DNA from: Salticus scenicus | Lineage: Eukaryota > Arthropoda > Arachnida > Araneae > Salticidae | Length of the DNA: 64,000 bases | Assembly: GCA_963930645.1 (NCBI GenBank) | Contig: OZ005648.1 | Span: forward strand, 149,494,035 to 149,558,034 | Reading direction: 5' to 3' | Shown here: positions 46,065-58,744 of the stretch, in pieces | Layout of the letters: each line of letters opens with the position of its first letter | How positions within the stretch are numbered: position 1 is the first letter of the stretch | Notes under the pieces: generated by a model | The model's database searches: none | What the model saw: the letters and a program-made list of their open reading frames with translations, nothing else | Told to the model about the DNA's origin: nothing | Program-made: the position numbers and the translations under genes

Positions 46065-46700
46065 TAAAACCTTTTTGTAAAAAAATAGAACCGACTCCAA
46101 AAAGTAACTACTATTCAAACAACTAAAAAAAAACTAATATGTTGTAGCCACCACAAGACTTTCTTCTATATTTTCCTATATACATTTTCAATCAATAACA
46201 ATATTAAAAAAAAAAAAAAAAAAATACGATTTTTTTCTAAGTTCTTTTTTTGTTAAAAGTAATACATATTCAACCAGTAACAATATTAAAAAAAAAAAAA
46301 AATCTAAGTTTTTTTTTTTGTTAAAAGTAAAAAAACCGATAACTTTGTTTTAAATTATCGCAGATTTATAGTTCAACCATTCGTTTTAAAGGTATTGACG
46401 AGATCTTTCGAAAGATACCCATCTTGAAAGTTTACCCCCCCCAGGGGGGGGGGGAAGCGATGCCCCCACATGCACAGAAATTTTTTCCTAGCTGACTATT
46501 ACTATTATCAATAACTCATATTAATTTTACAATCACAAGTTAAAAATAACTCTCATTATGTACATTTATACGAAATTTTGTCCTATACTGCCATGTTAAA
46601 AATTTAGAAAAAATGCGATCACAGCGCCACCTGTTGAGCTATTGATCCCCAAATGTAACCAGCACCAGTTTATGTCGGGGACCCACACAGCACATACGTT
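46065..46700 (+). repeat. R1 repeat, plus orientation
   Basis: Starts ACCTTTTTGTAAAAAAATAG AACCGACTCC, then GACTTTCTTCTATATTTTCC, a duplicated CAGTAACAATATTAAAAAA block, ATTATCGCAGATTTATAGTT, GGTATTGACGAGATCTTTCG, a C-run/G-run pair at 46435-46454, GAAATTTTGTCCTATACTGC and GCGATCACAGCGCCACCTG. The same order occurs at 61795-62220. Confidence 0.75.
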
Positions 46701-46914
46701 CAAATTTTGTTGATTTCTCGTCTCGTACGTCCAAAACACGTCCCTCCAGAGAACTGACATCCCATTTTTGTCAGATGCTCACATAAATTCAACCATCATG
46801 TTGAAAGTATGTGTCGTGAGTAACCAAATTTGGACATACATTATTAGAAAAATATCTTGGAAGTAATGTGTTCCACAATTGAGCGAATTCATCCCCAATG
46901 AAGTGTCCTTTTAC

Positions 46915-47060
46915 GTTGAATTCAACAAGCATGCAGCGTACTTTTTACTAAAACGGAACGAGCAACTGGGCATGCGCATTCAACCAACCATTCCACTTTT
47001 CCTCTCGTCCATCGCTTCGCTCGCCGCCATGTTATTTTTGTAAAATGTGAAAGAATTGCG
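46915..47060 (-). promoter_or_regulatory. Candidate promoter / first exon with NRF1- and YY1-like motifs
   Basis: A short less AT-rich, CpG-bearing block. GGGCATGCGCA at about 46968-46978 resembles an NRF1 site. On the minus strand AACATGGCGGC (47023-47033) fits the YY1 consensus AANATGGCGGC, which often overlaps start codons of housekeeping genes. Reading from that ATG gives MAASEAMDERKSGMVG and then a stop, so a coding exon would have to splice within about 40 nt. No downstream exon was found. Inferred from motifs only. Confidence 0.3.
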
Positions 47061-47884
47061 CTGTTTAATTAATATTGTGATTGTCACATTACCGTAGATT
47101 TGACGAACCATTCAAGCATGCCTTTATTTTAAGCAGAAATGAAATTATATTACAAGTAAACATTATACTGTAAACTTAATCAGAGTTTCCATTGCATTTT
47201 ACCCATTCGAAATCGTCACATTTGACAAACATCTGAAATGTGCATTTCATCCTAATTATGTGTTTCTGAAGTGAAAACAATTTTACATTATCGTTCTGTA
47301 CAGAATACGATTTGATAATAATTATCATGTAAGTATATAAAATCATTTAATTTTATTTTCATTTCTGATATTTGACTTTAGTGTAATAATGCATATTATC
47401 CCTGAAAAGGTTTATTATTTGTAAAATTTAATTTCATGGGTGGTTTTAGTTTTTGCTTGTTGTGTAATAATTTCTTATCCGTTGATTTATAGTTCCATAA
47501 ATATTATTACATGGCCAAATGGACCTTTCTTTTATTTTAAGCAGAAATGAAAATATGGGTACGGTACAAGTATTTTATTGTAAACTTAATCGGTATTTCC
47601 ATTGTATTTTAACCATTCAAGCATGCCTTGATCAGTTGTTTACCTTTAATAAACAATCCAAAAATGTGTTCATAAAAGCTTAAATTTATTTTTAAACTGT
47701 TGTAATTTTATTTAACTCTCTCAAATTATTAAAAAAAATAAGATGTTATTTAAGTATGAGAAATTCAGTGATTCCGAAGTTAACTTATATGAATAACAAC
47801 TGTAAAATTTTCTAACGAACAACGAACCATAGAAAATGAGAATAAACAAAGATTTCTCATGAGCTGCTTGTACTGGTTTGGATT

Positions 47885-48570
47885 CTCTTATCTAGAATAT
47901 ATGTATACTCTTTAACTTGTTTTTCACGAGTAATTTTTTTCCTAAATATTGTAAATATTATATATTTATATATATTAAATTTTATATATGTGCAATTTAC
48001 AATTAGAAGCCAAACCATTAATTTCTCTTTCTCTTATCTACAATATGCATACGTTTTAATTTATTAAATTTAGTTATGTTTTTCTGAAGAGTAATTTTTT
48101 CCTAAATGTTGTAAAAATAAAATATTTGTATATATTAAAAATATATGTGCAATTTACAATTAGAAGAGAAGCCAAACCATTAATTTCTCATTCTCTCACT
48201 TTTTATTTAATGATTTTAAATTGATATTTTTAGTCTTCTGCTATTTATGTGTTAATACCAATAGCAGAAACAGTGCAGCTAACACTGCAGTTTAATTTAA
48301 TAATCTATAAATGAGATACGCTTAGCAATTTTTCTCCTGAATGTTGTAAATATTATATATTTATATATATTAAATATCATATATATGTGCAATTTACAAT
48401 TAAAAGAGAAGCCAAACCATTAATTTCTCTTTCTCTCACTTTTTATTTAATGATTTTAAATTGGTATTTTTAGTCTTCTGCTATTTATGGGGTAATACCA
48501 ATAGCAAAAACAGTGCAGCTAACACAGCAGATTAATTTAACAATCTATAAATGAGATACACTTAATAATA
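47885..48570. repeat. Local tandem duplications, ~157 and ~240 bp
   Basis: TGTGCAATTTACAATTA occurs near 47988, 48146 and 48386. The last two units are a 240-bp duplication with CTCACTTTTTATTTAATGAT, TTTTTAGTCTTCTGCTATTT and ACAGTGCAGCTAACAC in both. The first is a shorter version without the second half. Confidence 0.8.
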
Positions 48571-49764
48571 ATAATAAATCAATGTCGTAGCTAAAGAGTT
48601 ATACTTTCTCCTTTGTACAAGCAAATTTTGCACATTTTATGAATTATATTATTTCTTTTTATTATACCAGACCTGATCCCAGATTCTGTGATTGCAGAAT
48701 TTTGTTTTATTGTAGATATTTATAAAAAATTCTTCCTGCATATTTATATAAAGTCTAAAATTACAGTTAACATTACATAAACTATGAAAATTGTAACTTC
48801 GTGTTGATGGTATTTTTTGATTAGGCATAATTTTTGTTTTTAAAAATTTGATTTCTCTTGGAGGTAATTATTAAATGTAAAATATTACTCATGATATGTT
48901 TTTTTTCCCCTCTAAAGTTGGAATATAAACTTTGAAATGTTTTTTTTTTCTTCCTGTACTATGCAGTATTTATAAGCTATTTTTTTTTTTTTTTTAATTT
49001 TGGCCTTTTGTATTTTTCTTCCCAGATTATTTATTTAAGAAGTTTATGAAGAATATGTAAGGAATCTAGATTTGGCCTGCAGTTTCCTAGCAACCCTTCA
49101 GTTTTAAAAGCTTGCAAATTAATAAGTAAGATGCTTACTTTCTGCATAATTATAACATAACTCACTACTATTCTTTTTTAATTCACGATTCTCAATGTTT
49201 CTTGAAAGTGGCATTTTGGGCTCTCTTTATATTGGTGGCTAATAACAATACATTATAAATGACATTTATTTCTTTTATTGATGAATTTCAACAGTCAATG
49301 AGATAATGAGCTTTTTACTATAACAGATAGTTTTTAGCCATTCACGTAGAGATAGATCAAAATGCTTTATTTATTTAAATGTTATTTTACAACTATGTAT
49401 ATAAGCTTTTAAATTATATTAATAATGTTTCTGTAATTTAGTATACTGGTTATACAACTATATTGATTTATACAACAGATTCTTTTTTTACATATGTTTA
49501 AAATTATTTTAGACATATTTATCAATGTACATGTATGTAGTGTGCACCTATATATATTCATTCATGTTCATAAAAAAATCATGTATGTATTTTGCTTAAA
49601 ATCAAAACAATCTTTCAAGCTATTTCAAAATTTTGTAGTAAGTATGACTAATAATCAAGATTACTAAGTATTGTACTAAATGCTAATAAATTAAATTGTA
49701 TTGTATACACTTGTGATTTAAGTTATACAGTTATATAAAACGTTACTTATTTTTAACTGTTAAC

Positions 49765-50085
49765 TTCAATACTTAACTTTAAATCAAAGAAAAGTTCAAA
49801 TTAAAGCCAACTATTTTATCTTTATTTCGTAGTAAAAATAAACTGTAATAACAATAAATGGTTTTATTTATTAAGGATATAATAAAAGAACTAAATGTTT
49901 AAATTAAAATACAAATAAAACTGAAATATTTTTAATTGGTAATTGCAATACTTAACTATGAATCAAAGAAAAGTTCATATCAAAAACATAGTATTTTACC
50001 TTTATTTCACAGTAAAAAAGAAACTGTAATAATAATAAATGGTTTTATTTATTAAGGATATAATAAAAATGTATGGTTGAAATAA
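49765..50085. repeat. 182-bp tandem duplication
   Basis: CAATACTTAACT at 49768 and 49950, followed in both by ATCAAAGAAAAGTTCA and AATAAATGGTTTTATTTATT AAGGATATAATAAAA. Two copies with moderate divergence. Confidence 0.8.
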
Positions 50086-50339
50086 AATATATAATAAAAT
50101 TAGGACAGTAATGCTATGTACATTATGCTTTTAAATGTTATAAAGCGTTTTGCCAAGAAGTTTGGATGAAATTTCAAAACAAATAAAAATAGTAAATTAA
50201 ATATGCTTATTTAAATATATATATCTATATAATTAAAATCAGGTTTATGTTAAAAATGATATAATTTGTAGTCCAAATTAATCAATATAGAACAAAAAAT
50301 GTCCTGATCCGTAATTCCCCCGGGGTCAGGGTGTGATCG

Positions 50340-50376
50340 ATACTTACCCAGTTGCTGGGGTAATTACTGATCAATG
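50340..50376 (+). ncRNA. Possible U1 snRNA 5'-end pseudogene fragment
   Basis: ATACTTACC followed after a short gap by GGGGTAAT and ACTGATCA resembles the first ~35 nt of metazoan U1 snRNA (AUACUUACC... GGGG...AUGAUCA). The rest of U1 is not present. A nine-base identity plus spaced short matches could be chance. Confidence 0.25.
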
Positions 50377-51790
50377 AATTTTTTCAATTAATCAAACTTT
50401 TGAAACATTTTAATCAAACTCTATATTTTATTGAATTGACACATGGTAAAGCTTTAACCATGCTGAATTTGGTTAACATCAATTGTGATATTTTTAGAGT
50501 TATTTAGATGTTTTTATTTTTTTGATCGGGAATTACCCTCGTCCACCCTAAAATCTTATCCATGCTATGGAACTGATAAAAGAATTTTGAAAAAGGGTAA
50601 TTTATTAGGGAAAATGACATCATAATCTGACACAATGTATTAAGAGGAAACTTTTACTCATACTTCCCAAAGGAAATAGAATAATGAGTTAAGAAAAATA
50701 AAAGTAGGATATCTTAAAAAACTTATATTTAGACTAAACTAATATAATTTGAATCAAGAAAATTTTTTCACGCTATACCCATTAACAAAATTCACATTTT
50801 CATTTTCATCTTATTACTTTCATTTATTCTTTTAACTTTTCTATATTGAGTCGGGACAATTCATTAAACAAGCAGTGACAGCTGACTTGAACTGTATGTA
50901 ACTGATTATATGTAATTAAATTGGTATGGAGTTTTTAAAAAAAATTTGGAGGCTTCAGCAGGGACCGTTTTATTCCTGTGGAGCACTGTGGCACTCATGT
51001 TTAATGGACCCCTCCTTCTCAAATTTTAATATTTATAATCTTATATTCTATTAATCTATACAGAGAAAATATTTTAAAGGTAAATATTTTTTTCTGCACA
51101 TGATTATACAGTTTATGAAAGGATTAAACACTGATTATCTATATTTAAATAATTGATAACATACTATCATTTTACGGCAAAGTATCTATTGTTCGAAAAA
51201 ATACAAACAACGTTCAATCTTCCATAGTGCACGCAATGGAAATATTCACAATTAGTAAAAAAAATTTTATTTTATGTTATAGGATAAAAAATCAATAAAC
51301 AAAAAAGTGTAACTTATGATGAAGTGTAACTTACAACTATTTTAATTATAATTAATATGATAGTTAATGTAAGATTTATTGTTCTGATTTTGTTTATTGT
51401 GTGTACATGTATGCAATCAGATTTAACATTATTTTTATTATTGAATAATTTATATTGTGTCAGTTGCCTGTTACCACTTTTGAGAGGGGGGGGGGCATGA
51501 AAAGTTCAGCCTTTTTTTCTGTAAGCTTGTACCATGTCTGAAATTTGAAAATTTTATGGATTTTAGTTTTTTTTTTTACTTTTTTTTAGTATAGACAAAT
51601 AGTTTTTTTATTCGTTTTATTTTTATTCTTTGAAATTACTTTTTATTTAAGCACAAAAACTTTTTTATAAATTTCATTATTTACTTTGGTTGTAACTTTA
51701 TTTATAATTTTAGTAATACATACTAGGGTATTTATTTGCATTGTATAATTTTATATTGCTACTATTCAGAAGTTCTTAAAACATTGTTTT

Positions 51791-52689
51791 TATCATATTA
51801 ACTAGTATGCTGTGGCCATCACAGGTCTTTCTTCTATATAATCCTGTACATATTTACACAATATAAATTATTTGTTAAATTATAATTTATTAAAATTATT
51901 TTGCATGATGGATGCAGACGATTTTTATCTGAAAGTAGTTTAATATTAAATGCCAAAAGAAAATCAGTTTTGTTCAGACATGAGAAGAAATGAATTTTCT
52001 TCCCATTATTTCATTTATTTATTTTTTCATTAAAAATGGAAAAAATCAATAACTTAGTATAAATTATCACTGATCTATTGTTCGATCATTCATTTAAAAG
52101 GTGTTGACGAGTTCTTTCGAAGATACCCATATTGAAAATTAACGAAAGGGGGATGGAGCAGAGCAATGCTCCTACATGCACTTACCTTTTTCCCCTAGCT
52201 TACTACTACTGTTAGCAATAATTCATCCAAATTTTACAATCATGCTTAAAATAATTCTCATCATGTTCATTTATACAAAATTTCGTCTTGTATTGCCATG
52301 TTAAAAATTTAGAAAGAATAGAATAACAGCACGGCCTGTTGAGTGTTTAATCCCCAAATCTAATCATTACCAGTTTAGGTAAGGCTCCAACTAAATACCA
52401 AGTTTTGTTCAATGGTTTTGAGATACAGTACCTACAAAGTTTGTAACACACACACAGACAGACATTTTCTAAAAGCAGTCACATTGTGATCAGGAAATCT
52501 CAAAACATGTAAATACGTCAAAAACTGTTTAAAAATTTTCACAAAACCAATATTTCCTTCTTACATAGAAGACAGTAAAAATAAGATTTTTTTTGCTAAG
52601 TTTTTTATGGCAAAAATGAAAGAAAAAATCGATAATGTTGTTTTAAATTAACGCAGATCAGTGGTTCAGCCATTTGTTATTTTTTTTTT
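51791..52689 (+). repeat. R1 repeat, plus orientation, diverged and partly re-started
   Basis: GTGGCCATCACAGGTCTTTC TTCTATAT, GGTGTTGACGAGTTCTTTCG, TGTATTGCCATGTTAAAAAT and ACCAAGTTTTGTTCAATGG follow the R1 order to (CA)n at 52448. At 52590-52680 an upstream R1 block (GATAATGTTGTTTTAAATTA) appears again, so two R1 pieces are joined. Confidence 0.7.
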
Positions 52690-53400
52690 TTCTTTTTCGT
52701 ATGTATATAAAGAAAAAGTATTGCATTAGTAAAAAGTTTCAAACTCCAGTTTTGATGGATTTACACGTTTCAGGATATTCTGACTTCTGATCACGATTGA
52801 ACTGATTTTAGAAAGTGTCTGTCTGTCAGTCTTTCTCTCTCTCTCTGTGTGTGTGTGTGTGTGTATCACTAATGTAGTAGACACTGCATCTCATTAACCA
52901 ATTAACAAAGTTTAACCAAACTTGGAATTTTGTTGAAACCTGACATAAACTGATGCAGATTTGATTTGGCGATCAATTGTTCAACAGGTCGGGCTGTAAA
53001 TTTTTAACGTGAACAAAACAAAATTTCTTATAACTCTAAACAATGTAATTATAAAATTAATTCTTAATTAATAATTGTTAATCAATGATTGTAAAATTAA
53101 TATAAATAATTGATAATAGTAGTAATAAATTAGGGGGGGGGATGTGCATCTGAGAACTTCGTTTCCTGTAGTGATGTAACTCTGTTAGATAAAAAGGTGA
53201 GATAATTTAATAAACTTCTATTTTGTGATTTTGGTGTATAATTAAAATTATACAGAAGAAAGTCTTGTGGTGGCAATATCACACTAAAGGTATTGATAAG
53301 CTCTTTTGAAAGATACCCATGGTGAAAACTTGTCCCCTCTGGGCAATAAATGTAAAGGAAGATATATTCCATAGTCTGCAGAACTGCTTTTCTTTTTCTG
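52690..53400. repeat. R1 mosaic, mainly minus orientation
   Basis: 52690-53060 is the minus-strand counterpart of the R1 tail (AAAAAGTATTGCATT, TGTCTGTCTGTC, (GT)n at 52846-52863, CAAACTTGG, ACAGGTCGGGCTG). 53100-53270 contains further minus pieces (GAAGAAAGTCTTGTGGTGGC), and 53285-53345 is plus again (AAAGGTATTGATAAGCTCTT). The order is scrambled relative to 61795-62760. Confidence 0.6.
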
Positions 53401-54749
53401 TTTTTTAGTAGCTTTTAATATAATTTATATATTTTTTTCCATACATTTGGACAGTGATCATTGTATTATGTGATCTGTATAAATCATGTTAAAAAAAATC
53501 ACCTAGGAAGATCTATAAATAAAGCTTATAAAATAAAATTTGATTCGTAGAGTTTAGAGTGCTATTCAGTCAAATGTGATATCATTGACAGTTTATTATC
53601 TACAATTTGACAGTAAAAATATAAAAAATAATTATAATAGAACTAACCTTTAATAGCTATTTGTTTTTAGCATCATGAAGTATATATATTAACATTTATC
53701 AATAATTGTTTCAAAATTTTTAAGTTATAATGATGTTCTATTATTATTATTATTATTATTCACGTTTAATTTTAATATGTTTGTCAACTAATTTAAAACT
53801 AATATAAGGTTATTATTATCATGTTTCAATTAATTAAAAAATGATGAAAAATTTGAAAAATCGGGCTTTAAAATGCACTAGGATGTCTCAGTAAGCATCT
53901 TCGTGTTGAATCACATGACTGTCTTTATTACCATTTTAGTGCTATGCTGTCTGGAGACACGTCCAGACACTGTCTTTTTTATATATGAAGATTTACTCGT
54001 ATTATTGAAAAATCTAGTACTTATTGTAGATGAGAAAATTCAAAACTGATTGGTTTCAATTAAATAATCATACAAAATTGTTTCTTATAAATACCATAAC
54101 TTGCATATTGTTATTGAGTATAATTTTTGGTTTATGGGAGGACATAACTGTCAGTTTTTATTTATTTATTTATTTTTCCTTTTGAAATGTTTTTTATTTT
54201 CTCTCTCTGCAAGTGCTGCGAGAACTTGTCTATTACAGAGAAAAACATTAGATGTTGAATTAAAATAGTAATGTTCAATTAGCTTCGCTATGCAAATAAA
54301 GAAATTTTATGTAATTTTTAAAATAAAAATGCATAAATACATATTGTTTCTTTTGATTCTTTTTGAAATTTGAATCTCAAACCAATACAGGTAGGTTGGA
54401 AGTCAGTCCTTCATGGTATCTTGCCGAACAGTCTACAATTTGTAGTAGTTAAAACAAATTCAGCATATGGAACAAAGCACAAGTTTGATTAATATGTTTA
54501 ATCAAATAGAAAATACGTATGTATATATATATATATAAAAAAACATATGTTAAAAAAAAAAAAAAAAAGTTAAGCAAATCACTTTTGATAAAAATATGTG
54601 TGTTTTTAAGCTACGTAAGTACTTTCTAATTTTTTCTTTTGTTTTTATATTTTATCTAAAAATTGCACTGAGTTTAATTTTGTTTCTAATTTTGACATTC
54701 ACTGAGACTTGATTCTTGGCTTTTTCTTTTTAGCTGCATTTCATTGATA
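53401..54749. other. AT-rich non-coding stretch
   Basis: (ATT)n at 53741-53760, (TTTA)n near 54160-54175, A run at 54551-54567. No gene recognised. Confidence 0.4.
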
Positions 54750-54916
54750 CAACCTGTCGTCCGAAAAAGTGGGATCATATTAATTATAGTTTAGTGATTA
54801 CCTCTACAGTTTTACATCACAACCATCATTATGCATCACGATGTGAAAACATGGAGGTAATCAGGAATTTAACTGCCTGTAATTAATGTGATCCAACTTT
54901 GTTGAATGCCAGGTGG
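54750..54916. mobile_element. 167-bp foldback MITE with TA target duplication
   Basis: TA flanks CAACCTGTCGTCC on the left and GCCAGGTGG on the right. Inner arms pair well: AGTGGGATCATATTAATTA with TAATTAATGTGATCCAACT, and GATTACCTCTACAGTTTTAC with its near-complement GTGAAAACATGGAGGTAATC. No ORF. Confidence 0.75.
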
Positions 54917-55989
54917 TATGAAATGCTACTAAAAAAAAAGTCATGAGTCAAGTTCTTTGAACGTCAAAAGGGGATGCAACTTACTTGGAACAATGAGAAT
55001 GAATATGTTCATAAAGATAAAATTTATATAGTGGTATTTAAAATATTTGAAAATTGTATATACAGTACACTTATTATGCTGCTATTGCACAAAAACTTTT
55101 TGCACAACATTTGAACCGGTTTTTGCTCTAATTTCTGGAGACTGAAAAAAATTTTTGGTTCAGAAAGTTCTCCAAAATACTTCAGATCTCAGTGGATGGT
55201 GTCACATTCAGTCTATGCCTAGAACCGGTTTGTAGCTGCATCTATAATGAACCAGTTCTGGTCCTAGACTGAAAGTGGTGCCATTTACTCAGATAAAAAA
55301 AGGAGAGTGACAAAAAATCAGTTTCAACTGTCAACATCACCTAAAACATGTGCTGAGGAAGTTCTGGATGGAAAGAATGATATACATATAAGCTCTGAAT
55401 AAAGCTATTAAGTTTTATCTTTAATTACAGTATAAAAGTTTCATGTTTTTTAGTAATAGTAAAATGTGGAATTGATTCATTTTTCTAATTTGGATTCTGT
55501 GTCTCCATTTGACATATTTGTGATCCATGTTAGTTAAATGTAAATTGGAAGAATGTAATGTTTTTATTATAAGCTTTTAAGACAAAGTTGTAGCAATTCA
55601 AAAATCATGAGAAAGGCTCAAAAAATGTTTAAAAAATTGCTTAAAATTATTTACAAGGAATTAGGTGAATAATAATTAATGTTCATTAGTTGTTAATTAA
55701 AGAAAACACTGTTATTTATTGACATAAATTTTACTATTAAAGATGTGATTCTTTAGATTAGGTTAATGCCCAGTGGGTGATCCATGTATGCTAAATTAAT
55801 TTTATATTCAAAAATCTGGAGTAACTCTGTTTGACTTTCTGATAAATTAAAGTAAAAGAAGTTGTTAAATGAAGAGAAGAGTAAATTATAATAGGGTTAT
55901 TTGAATAATTTTCTCCATATAGTGTGTTCTGTAACATTATTGCACTTTAAAGAGTTTGAGCCTGTAGATCATAATGTTAAAGAATTTCG
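54917..55989. other. Non-coding stretch with one hairpin
   Basis: No gene recognised. The hairpin at 55195-55300 is listed separately. Confidence 0.4.
55195..55300. repeat. ~105-nt imperfect hairpin
   Basis: ATGGTGTCACATTCAGTCTA and TAGAACCGGTTT are complementary to the downstream GAACCAGTTCTGG and TAGACTGAAAGTGGTGCCAT. The arms are about 36 nt with a loop of about 25 nt. Could be a MITE core; no clear termini. Confidence 0.7.
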
Positions 55990-56280
55990 CATTGTGTCAC
56001 TATAAAATAACTGAGCTCTAGATACTCCAGAATCAATAGGTCTTGTGTTACGGTGACCTATAGCATATATACCAACATTCAGGTAAATTCATCAATGCAT
56101 TCAGATGCTATCATGTTCACTCACACATATATACTACACACACATGCATATAGTACCGTGAAAATAGCAAAAATGAACTCTGAGACCTCAAAGCCTATCG
56201 AAATACCAAAATCTCAAAGTAAAATTTTTGTCATGATTACAATATTTTCTTTACATATATATGTTTGTAGAGTATAAGTA
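55990..56280 (-). repeat. R2 head, inverted partial copy
   Basis: Reverse complement gives, in order, ATATTGTAATCATGACAAAA, TTTGAGGTCTCAGAGTTCAT, a TGTGTGTAGTATATATGTG tract, GTGAGTGAACATGATAGCAT and CCTGAATGTTGGTAT, the same order as 11843-12045. It overlaps a meaningless 74-codon plus ORF. Confidence 0.8.
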
Positions 56281-56574
56281 ATATTGCTATTGCTAGGGGA
56301 TAAGGCTGATTATCTATTTTATGAATTTAAAACTGCAGGGATACTTTTTTATATTTGTGTGTTGGGGGGGGGGGATTTACTCCCCAACAGACAGAATTTT
56401 CTGTAATGATTTGCAGACTGCAGTATAGAACTGCTAAACTAACTTTTAAATCACATGTAGCTATTAGCACTTAATAAATTAAGTAATATCTGCATATAAA
56501 AGGAAAACGAAGAATGTACAAAAGAACAGTAATCTAGAGACATGATGTAAATTGTATTACTTTTCTTATCTGTA
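56281..56574. other. Spacer with G run
   Basis: G run at 56365-56375. Nothing else recognised. Confidence 0.4.
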
Positions 56575-58720
56575 TACATGGTAGAGAAAGTATTGTTTTT
56601 GGATCAAATAGCTGAAATTGAGTTTTTGTTAAATTTAAATGTTTTGAGGTCCCCTGAATCTGAAAATCATGTTTTTAGCAGTTAGTCTGTATATCTGTCT
56701 GTTATCAACATATCTCTAGAACAAATAGTAGCAGAAAGTCGAAACTGTAATGTACAAAATGCGCATCATATAGACGCTACACTAAACTTTTCTTTGAGAT
56801 CAAGCAAGTAGTTCATGTACAAGGGCATCCAAGATAATTCAAACATATTATCCTTGGAAAAATTTCGAGTAAGTACAGTGTAACAGCATTAAGCTGACAA
56901 AAACAATTTTTTTTTTTTTTTTTTTTTTAATGCATAAAAACATGTTTTGTGTATATTGTGATATGGAAATCATTCATCTGTTGTGTACAGGGCTACCCAA
57001 AATATTTGGATATTTGGGGCTATACTTATATTGACCAAACGTCCCCATTTTCTGGGGACAAATGGGGACTTCCTTTTTTTTTTTGAAGGCATTTTTCTAA
57101 GTTTTAAATAATTGTAGAAAGTAAATTATTAATCAGTAATACTTTATTTTTAGTCCTTATTTATTAGGAATGAAAAAATACACCCATAATTGGATAATTG
57201 TAGCAATTTTTAACGCTTCTCTATTATAAAGGTATTTTGATCTGGTCAGCCTAGCTATATTTGAAAATTGCTGGAATAGTAATTCATTTTTTGTTAGGTG
57301 TTTTTTGTTTGGGACTAAATTTAAGTACACAATATTATTTATAGACAATATGACAACAGAGCTACCAAAAATTGAGCTAAATGTTCTTTTATATTCAATG
57401 TAATTGATGGAAGTGCTTCGATGCACGTTACTGTGTCGACAAACACTGCTCAGAAAGAAAAATTAGTGTTTCAAATTCATACTGTAAAAAAAGTAATTTT
57501 TAAAATTTAACTTTGTTTTTTCTTGTATAATATCATGTTTTGAGGTAACCTGATTACAAAAGTCCAATTTTTAGTGATCAATCTGTATGTATTTATTTAT
57601 ATTACCATATCTTAAAAAATCTGGTGTGTCACACACATCATTTTCTCTTACCCTGCATTTCAATATTATAATGATTGATTGCATATTAAATTTTAAGTTC
57701 AATAGCATAAGATAATAAAATTCAATATACTTTTAGAACATTCTAAAATAGTTTTAAAAACAATTTTATTTGATATACAGTTCTGTGCATAGAATTATTA
57801 CAAAAAAAAAAAAACAGGCTATTATTAATTTACCTTCAAACTTGCCAGTATTTATAAAATTTTTGCCGGTAACCTAATGTGAAATTCAAAGTGCTAAATT
57901 TGAATTTCCTGCAGTTATTTACTATTAAGTTATGCGATAACAGATACACATACAGACCAACTGCTAAAAATTGGACTTTCATAATCAGGCCACTTCAAAA
58001 CATGATATAATACAAAAAACAAAGTTGAAAATAAAACTTCAAAAATTACTTTATTTACAGTATGCATATGAAACATTAATTGTGCAGTGTTCGGCACCAT
58101 AGTAAAATATACAAACCACTTCTGTTAATTAGATTCAATAGAAAAGAACATTTTGCTTAATTCTGAATATCCCTGTGTATTGTCTATAATCAATATGCAC
58201 TATTAAGAATACTTTATATTAAAAATTAGTCTTCTTTGAAAAGCATTTAACGCAAAAGGAATTATGATTCCTCCAAGTATAGCTCCATCCAAATACTTTA
58301 ATTGGCCTTGTAAATGAATGATGAATAATTTTCATACCACAATCTACACAAAACATGCTTTTAAGAATTAAATATATATATATATATATATTCCATTTTG
58401 GTTAAGTCAGCCTGTAGATGTTACACTGTATTTGCCATATATTTCCCCTTAGACAATGTATTTGAATTCACTTGGATGTTCCTGTACACAAACCATTTGC
58501 TTGGTCTCAACGAAAAGTTTACTGTAACATTCCTATATGATACGCATTTAGAATACTAAGTTTGAACTTTCTGCTATTATTTGTTCTTGAGATATGCTGA
58601 TAACAGATACACACTCAGACTAACCGCTAAAAACATGGTTTTTGGATTCAGGGGACCTCAAAATGTACAAATATGATAAAAACACACTTTCAAAAATTTG
58701 ACTGATAAACAATACGTTAC
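56575..58720. repeat. Nested inverted repeats related to the R2 head
   Basis: The outer arms, 56575-56840 and 58480-58720, are reverse complements (AGGTCCCCTGAATC with GATTCAGGGGACCT; GAACAAATAGTAGCAGAAAG with its counterpart CTTTCTGCTATTATTTGTTC). The inner arms, about 57455-57600 and 57935-58085, carry TCATGTTTTGAGGTAACCTG / CAGGCCACTTCAAAACATGA. Both pairs contain the R2 signature TTTTGAGGT..CCTGA. The intervening 56990-57450 has no confirmed gene; its 89-codon minus ORF (57157-57426) is unidentified. Confidence 0.75.
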
Positions 58721-58744
58721 CTATATACCCCTTTAGAAATATAT

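Larger units (their letters stand above)
47061..51790. other. Relatively homopolymer-poor, transposon-poor AT-rich stretch
   Basis: Apart from the local duplications listed separately, I recognise no transposon and only one long T run (48980-48995). It could be an intron or intergenic region beside a host gene, but no exon is evident. G runs at 51485-51494. Confidence 0.4.

Noticed and set aside
54733..54760. Splice-acceptor-like TTTTTCTTTTTAG before 54734
   Set aside because: The sequence after it runs directly into a TA-flanked foldback MITE and no frame continues, so an exon is unlikely.
57157..57426. 89-codon minus-strand ORF
   Set aside because: Composition is plausible but no family is recognised, and it sits between nested inverted repeats; kept only as a remark.
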